Assembly (NCBI GenBank): GCA_028288725.1
Contig: JAQGIC010000037.1
Coordinates: forward strand, 1-64,000
Reading direction: 5' to 3'
Length of the DNA: 64,000 nt
Source of the DNA: Rhodospirillales bacterium
GTDB taxonomy: Bacteria > Pseudomonadota > Alphaproteobacteria > ATCC43930 > CGMCC-115725
This document shows, piece by piece, positions 61,044 to 64,000 of the stretch. The position numbers and the translations under genes were made by a program. The notes under the pieces are model-generated. The model did no database searches. It was not told where the DNA came from and saw only the letters and a program-made list of their open reading frames with translations. The stretch's first letter is position 1. Each line of letters starts with the position of its first letter.

Positions 61044-62323
61044 GTTGCTGCCGACTGGATTTCGATCGTGACATGCGACAACGAGCCGAACCGCCGCAGG
61101 CGCGCCTGGTAGAACTCCAATCCCCGCGGCTTCGCCGTCGATACCGAGACGATCGCGCCCAGGTGCCCCGGGCCCAGGCGCCAGAGATGCAGGTCGGTCA
61201 ACCGGTCGCCGTCCGCCTCGATTTCCGATCGGATCTTCGCGGCAAGGGCCCGGTCCGGCGTCTTGTCGAGCAGGATGGCGCCCGTGTCGCGAACGAGGCC
61301 GTAGGACCAGTTGGCGATGACCAGCATGCCGACGATGCCCATGACCGGATCCATGAAGCTCCAGCCGAGGAACTTGGCCGCGAGCAGTCCCAGGATCGCC
61401 AGCACGGAAACGGCTGCGTCGGCGAGGACATGAATGAAGGCGGCCCGCATGTTGTTGTCGCGATGGGAGGCGCCGTGCCCGCCGTGCTCGTGTTCCTCGA
61501 ACGCGACCTCATGGGAGTGCGAGTGACCGCTGTGCGATAGACCGAGCCGCACGGTGAAGGCATGGGGCTCCGGAATCTCCTCGACCGACTCCAGGTAGTC
61601 GCCCCGGTTGACGAAGCTGAAGCTCTGCCGCGCGCCGTCCGGACGGATCGTGTCGAGCCTCAGGGACTGGCCGCCGGGCACCGGCATCGGGCCCCGGCTG
61701 CCCTCGAAGCGAACGCGGAAGCGCGGCGGCACACCGTCCTCGAACACCTCCAGCAGCAGGAAGCCATGGCCGGTGTCGATGCGGCGAACTTCATCTGCAT
61801 GATGGTCGTCGTGGGCAGCATGGCCATGACCATGGCCGTGTCCGTGCGAATGGCCATGGTCGCCGCCGCTCAACAGCCAGGCGCTGGCGACGTTGACCAG
61901 CAGACCGAGGAACGCGATCGGGATCGCCACGTCGAAGTCGATCGCGATGGGGCTGAACAGGCGGGAAATCGCCTCGTAGCCGATCAGCAGCGCGATCATC
62001 GCCAGGATGATCGCGCTGGAGAAGCCCGCGAGGTCGCCCAGCTTTCCCGTCCCGAACGCGAAGGACGGGTCGTTCGCATGTTTGCGGGCATAGGTGTAGG
62101 CGGCGGCCGCAATCAGCAGGGCGGCTGCGTGGGTCGACATGTGCAGTCCGTCTGCCACCAGGGCCAGCGAGCCGTATAAGCTGCCGCCGACGATCTCCAG
62201 CACCATCATCGCGCCGCAGAGCGCGATCACGGCCCAGGTCTTCCGCTCGTTCTTGTCGTGTCCGGCGCCGAGGAACACATGGCTGTGGGCCCCGGTGGGC
62301 TCCGCAATCTGGTTTGCCATCAT
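61040..62323 (-). CDS. dmeF: DmeF-type cation diffusion facilitator
   Basis: 'GSLALVADGLHMSTHAAALLIAAAAY', His-rich loop 'GDHGHSHGHGHGHGHAAHDDHH', 'FIHVLADAAVSVLAILGL'; adjacent to an RcnR/CsoR-family gene. Confidence 0.9.
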   Translation of the reverse strand: MMANQIAEPTGAHSHVFLGAGHDKNERKTWAVIALCGAMMVLEIVGGSLYGSLALVADGLHMSTHAAALLIAAAAYTYARKHANDPSFAFGTGKLGDLAGFSSAIILAMIALLIGYEAISRLFSPIAIDFDVAIPIAFLGLLVNVASAWLLSGGDHGHSHGHGHGHGHAAHDDHHADEVRRIDTGHGFLLLEVFEDGVPPRFRVRFEGSRGPMPVPGGQSLRLDTIRPDGARQSFSFVNRGDYLESVEEIPEPHAFTVRLGLSHSGHSHSHEVAFEEHEHGGHGASHRDNNMRAAFIHVLADAAVSVLAILGLLAAKFLGWSFMDPVMGIVGMLVIANWSYGLVRDTGAILLDKTPDRALAAKIRSEIEADGDRLTDLHLWRLGPGHLGAIVSVSTAKPRGLEFYQARLRRFGSLSHVTIEIQSAAT

Positions 62324-62333
62324 CCGGCACTCC

Positions 62334-62612
62334 TCACTTGAAATAGCTGTGAACGACTTCGACCAACTGTTCGACGGCATCCTCCTTGAGGGCGCCAGGG
62401 TCCTTCTCGCGATCAACCAGATGCGTGCGGACGTGATCCTCGACCACTTCGGCCAGCAGGCCGTTCATGGCGCCGCGGCAACCCGCGATCAGATGCATGA
62501 CCTTCTCGCATCCGGCTTCGTCATCGAGCGCGCGTTCGATCGCCTCGACCTGGCCCCGGATGCGGCGGACGCGGTTCAGCAGCTTCTGTTTCTCGCGGAC
62601 GGTATGGCTCAT
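62334..62612 (-). CDS. dmeR: RcnR/FrmR/CsoR-family metal-responsive repressor (DmeR-like)
   Basis: 'RVRRIRGQVEAIERALDDEAGCEKVMHLIAGCRGAMNGLLAEVVEDHVRTHL'. Confidence 0.9.
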   Translation of the reverse strand: MSHTVREKQKLLNRVRRIRGQVEAIERALDDEAGCEKVMHLIAGCRGAMNGLLAEVVEDHVRTHLVDREKDPGALKEDAVEQLVEVVHSYFK

Positions 62613-62623
62613 GATGCCTCCTA

Positions 62624-62641
62624 AGGATAGGGGGGTATCCT
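62624..62641. promoter_or_regulatory. RcnR/CsoR-type operator upstream of dmeR
   Basis: AGGATA-GGGGGG-TATCCT, inverted repeat flanking a G-tract. Confidence 0.8.
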
Positions 62642-62759
62642 ATTTTCGCTGCAACAGAGTCAAGTCGTTTGGTTTCCATCTTGGAGAAGCCCGCAATGGC
62701 TTGACCTTCCCATCATGGGATGGTGGAGGCTGCGGATCCTTCGAGCAACCGAGGTCATC

Positions 62760-63188
62760 ATGCCCGTCAAAACTCTGTCCCGCGCCGCGTTCGGCGGCAT
62801 TCTCTCGCTCCTCGTCGCGGCCATCGGCGTTCCGGCTTTAGCGCAGCAATCCGGGCAGCCGATGCCCGGCATGAAGGGCAATATGCCCGGCATGGACATG
62901 CCGTCCTCGTCGGACGGCAACGGCTCCACGACGGCATTCAAGGCGGCGAACGATAAGATGATGAAGGGCATGGGCGTGCCCCTGACCGGTCAGACGGACA
63001 AGGACTTCGTCGCCGGCATGATCCCGCATCACCAGGGTGCCGTCGACATGGCCCAGGTCGAACTCAAGTACGGCAAGGACCCGCAGATGAAGACGCTGGC
63101 GAAGGACATCATCGCCGCCCAGAAGAAGGAGATCGCCTTCATGCAGGAGTGGCAGAAGAAGCAGGGCGTCGAGCCGACGAAGCAATAG
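62760..63188 (+). CDS. DUF305 (CopM-like) exported protein
   Basis: Signal peptide; 'MPGMKGNMPGMDMP', 'DKDFVAGMIPHHQGAVDMAQVELKYGKDPQMKTLAKDIIAAQKKEIAFMQEW'. Confidence 0.9.
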   Translation: MPVKTLSRAAFGGILSLLVAAIGVPALAQQSGQPMPGMKGNMPGMDMPSSSDGNGSTTAFKAANDKMMKGMGVPLTGQTDKDFVAGMIPHHQGAVDMAQVELKYGKDPQMKTLAKDIIAAQKKEIAFMQEWQKKQGVEPTKQ

Positions 63189-63226
63189 ACGCCGCGCGCC
63201 CGAGCCCATGGCGATGGGCTTGGGCG

Positions 63227-63480
63227 TCAGCGCATGAAGCCGCGTGCCGCGTGCTCCAGGGTCAGCGAAGCCACCATGGTCACGCTCAGCCAGGTCGCCG
63301 GCGACAGGATTCCCGCGGCACGATCCCCAACCGTAACGCCGCGGATCGGACGGTGCGACGCTGATAGAACCAGGCGTTCACGAGTCCGAGCGCGACGAGA
63401 AGGAGCTTCGGCACGAACCATGGGTTCATGCCCGCGACCATGGGGCAGTAGAGGAACAGCGCCGATCGGACTTCACAAAT
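63227..63480 (-). pseudogene. Frameshifted membrane-protein remnant (DUF6644-like)
   Basis: Two minus frames each carry part: 'LFLYCPMVAGMNPWFVPKLLLVALGLVNAWFYQRRTVRSAA' and 'ILSPATWLSVTMVASLTLEHAARGFMR'. Confidence 0.4.
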
Positions 63481-63493
63481 TCGGAGGATAGCC

Positions 63494-64000
63494 GTGCAGG
63501 ATCTTCTCGGAAAAATCGGCCAAGCCGTCCTGATGACCTTCGGCATGTTCTGGCAGGTCGGCTGGAGCCTGGTGCTCGGCTTCGCGCTGTCGGGCCTGAT
63601 CCAAGCCGTCGTCTCCAAGGACCGCATGCGTGCCGCCCTTGGCCGCGACGGCTTCCGGGAAATCGCACTGGCGACCGGTCTGGGAGCGGCAAGTTCGAGC
63701 TGCTCCTACGCGTCGGCGGCGGTGATGAAGACGCTGTTCAAGAAGGGCGCGGCGCTGGTGCCGTCGCTCGCCTTCCTGTTCGCCTCGACCAACCTCGTGA
63801 TCGAACTCGGCATCATCCTCTACCTGCTGATGGGCTGGCAATTCATGGCGGCCGAGTGGGTCGGCGGCATCGTGCTCATCGCCATCCTGTCGACGCTGGT
63901 CCGGCTGACCTATCCGACCGATCTGGTCGAGCAGGCACGCAACCATCCGGAGCCGACGAGCGGACATGAGCATTCCGGCATGACCGCACAGGGCGGGACC
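63494..64000 (+). CDS. YraQ/DUF318-like permease, truncated by the window end
   Basis: 'MTFGMFWQVGWSLVLGFALSGLIQAVVSKDRMRAALGRDGFREIALATGLGAASSSCSYASAAVMKTLFKKGAALVPSLAFLFASTNLV'; GTG start. Confidence 0.88.
   Translation, partial: MQDLLGKIGQAVLMTFGMFWQVGWSLVLGFALSGLIQAVVSKDRMRAALGRDGFREIALATGLGAASSSCSYASAAVMKTLFKKGAALVPSLAFLFASTNLVIELGIILYLLMGWQFMAAEWVGGIVLIAILSTLVRLTYPTDLVEQARNHPEPTSGHEHSGMTAQGGT

Noticed and set aside
1-64000. CRISPR arrays, transposons/IS elements, prophage, rRNA genes
   Set aside because: No regularly spaced direct repeats, transposase, integrase, phage structural genes or rRNA sequence recognised; tRNA-Sec is the only RNA gene found.

Overview
GC-rich window, probably alphaproteobacterial, read mainly by translating ORFs and recognising families; no database search was run. 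(1) ~1-29.3 kb: an exopolysaccharide (EPS) locus with glycosyltransferases, a GT2/priming-transferase fusion, Wzz-like, Wzx-like and Wzy-like proteins, an acyltransferase, a hydrolase-like protein, a multi-SLBB export protein, a degenerate BY-kinase-like protein and an exosortase-like protein. Its regulatory proteins match the layout of the Vibrio fischeri syp system: a hybrid histidine kinase with Hpt (SypF-like), a sigma54-dependent response regulator (SypG-like), a HATPase-REC-SpoIIE protein (SypE-like) and a STAS protein (SypA-like). Good -24/-12 sequences lie just upstream of the STAS gene and the exosortase gene. (2) ~29.4-44.3 kb: CYTH protein, GlgX, LysR plus a D-tartrate-dehydratase-like enolase, a MarR remnant, an Nramp-like transporter with unusual metal motifs, and a LysR/RND/MFP/cytochrome c cluster. 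(3) 44.5-55.8 kb: a selenocysteine island with fdnG (in-frame UGA plus SECIS), fdnH, fdnI, fdhE, selD, selC, selB, a Sel1-repeat gene and selA. The selB frame runs through the whole tRNA-Sec gene before its stop. (4) 56-64 kb: oxalate-decarboxylase-like bicupin, beta-propeller protein, exported SOD, degenerate rhodanese-like ORF, Cj0069-like ATP-grasp protein, a dmeR/dmeF metal-efflux pair with a recognisable operator, a DUF305 protein, and a permease cut by the window end.
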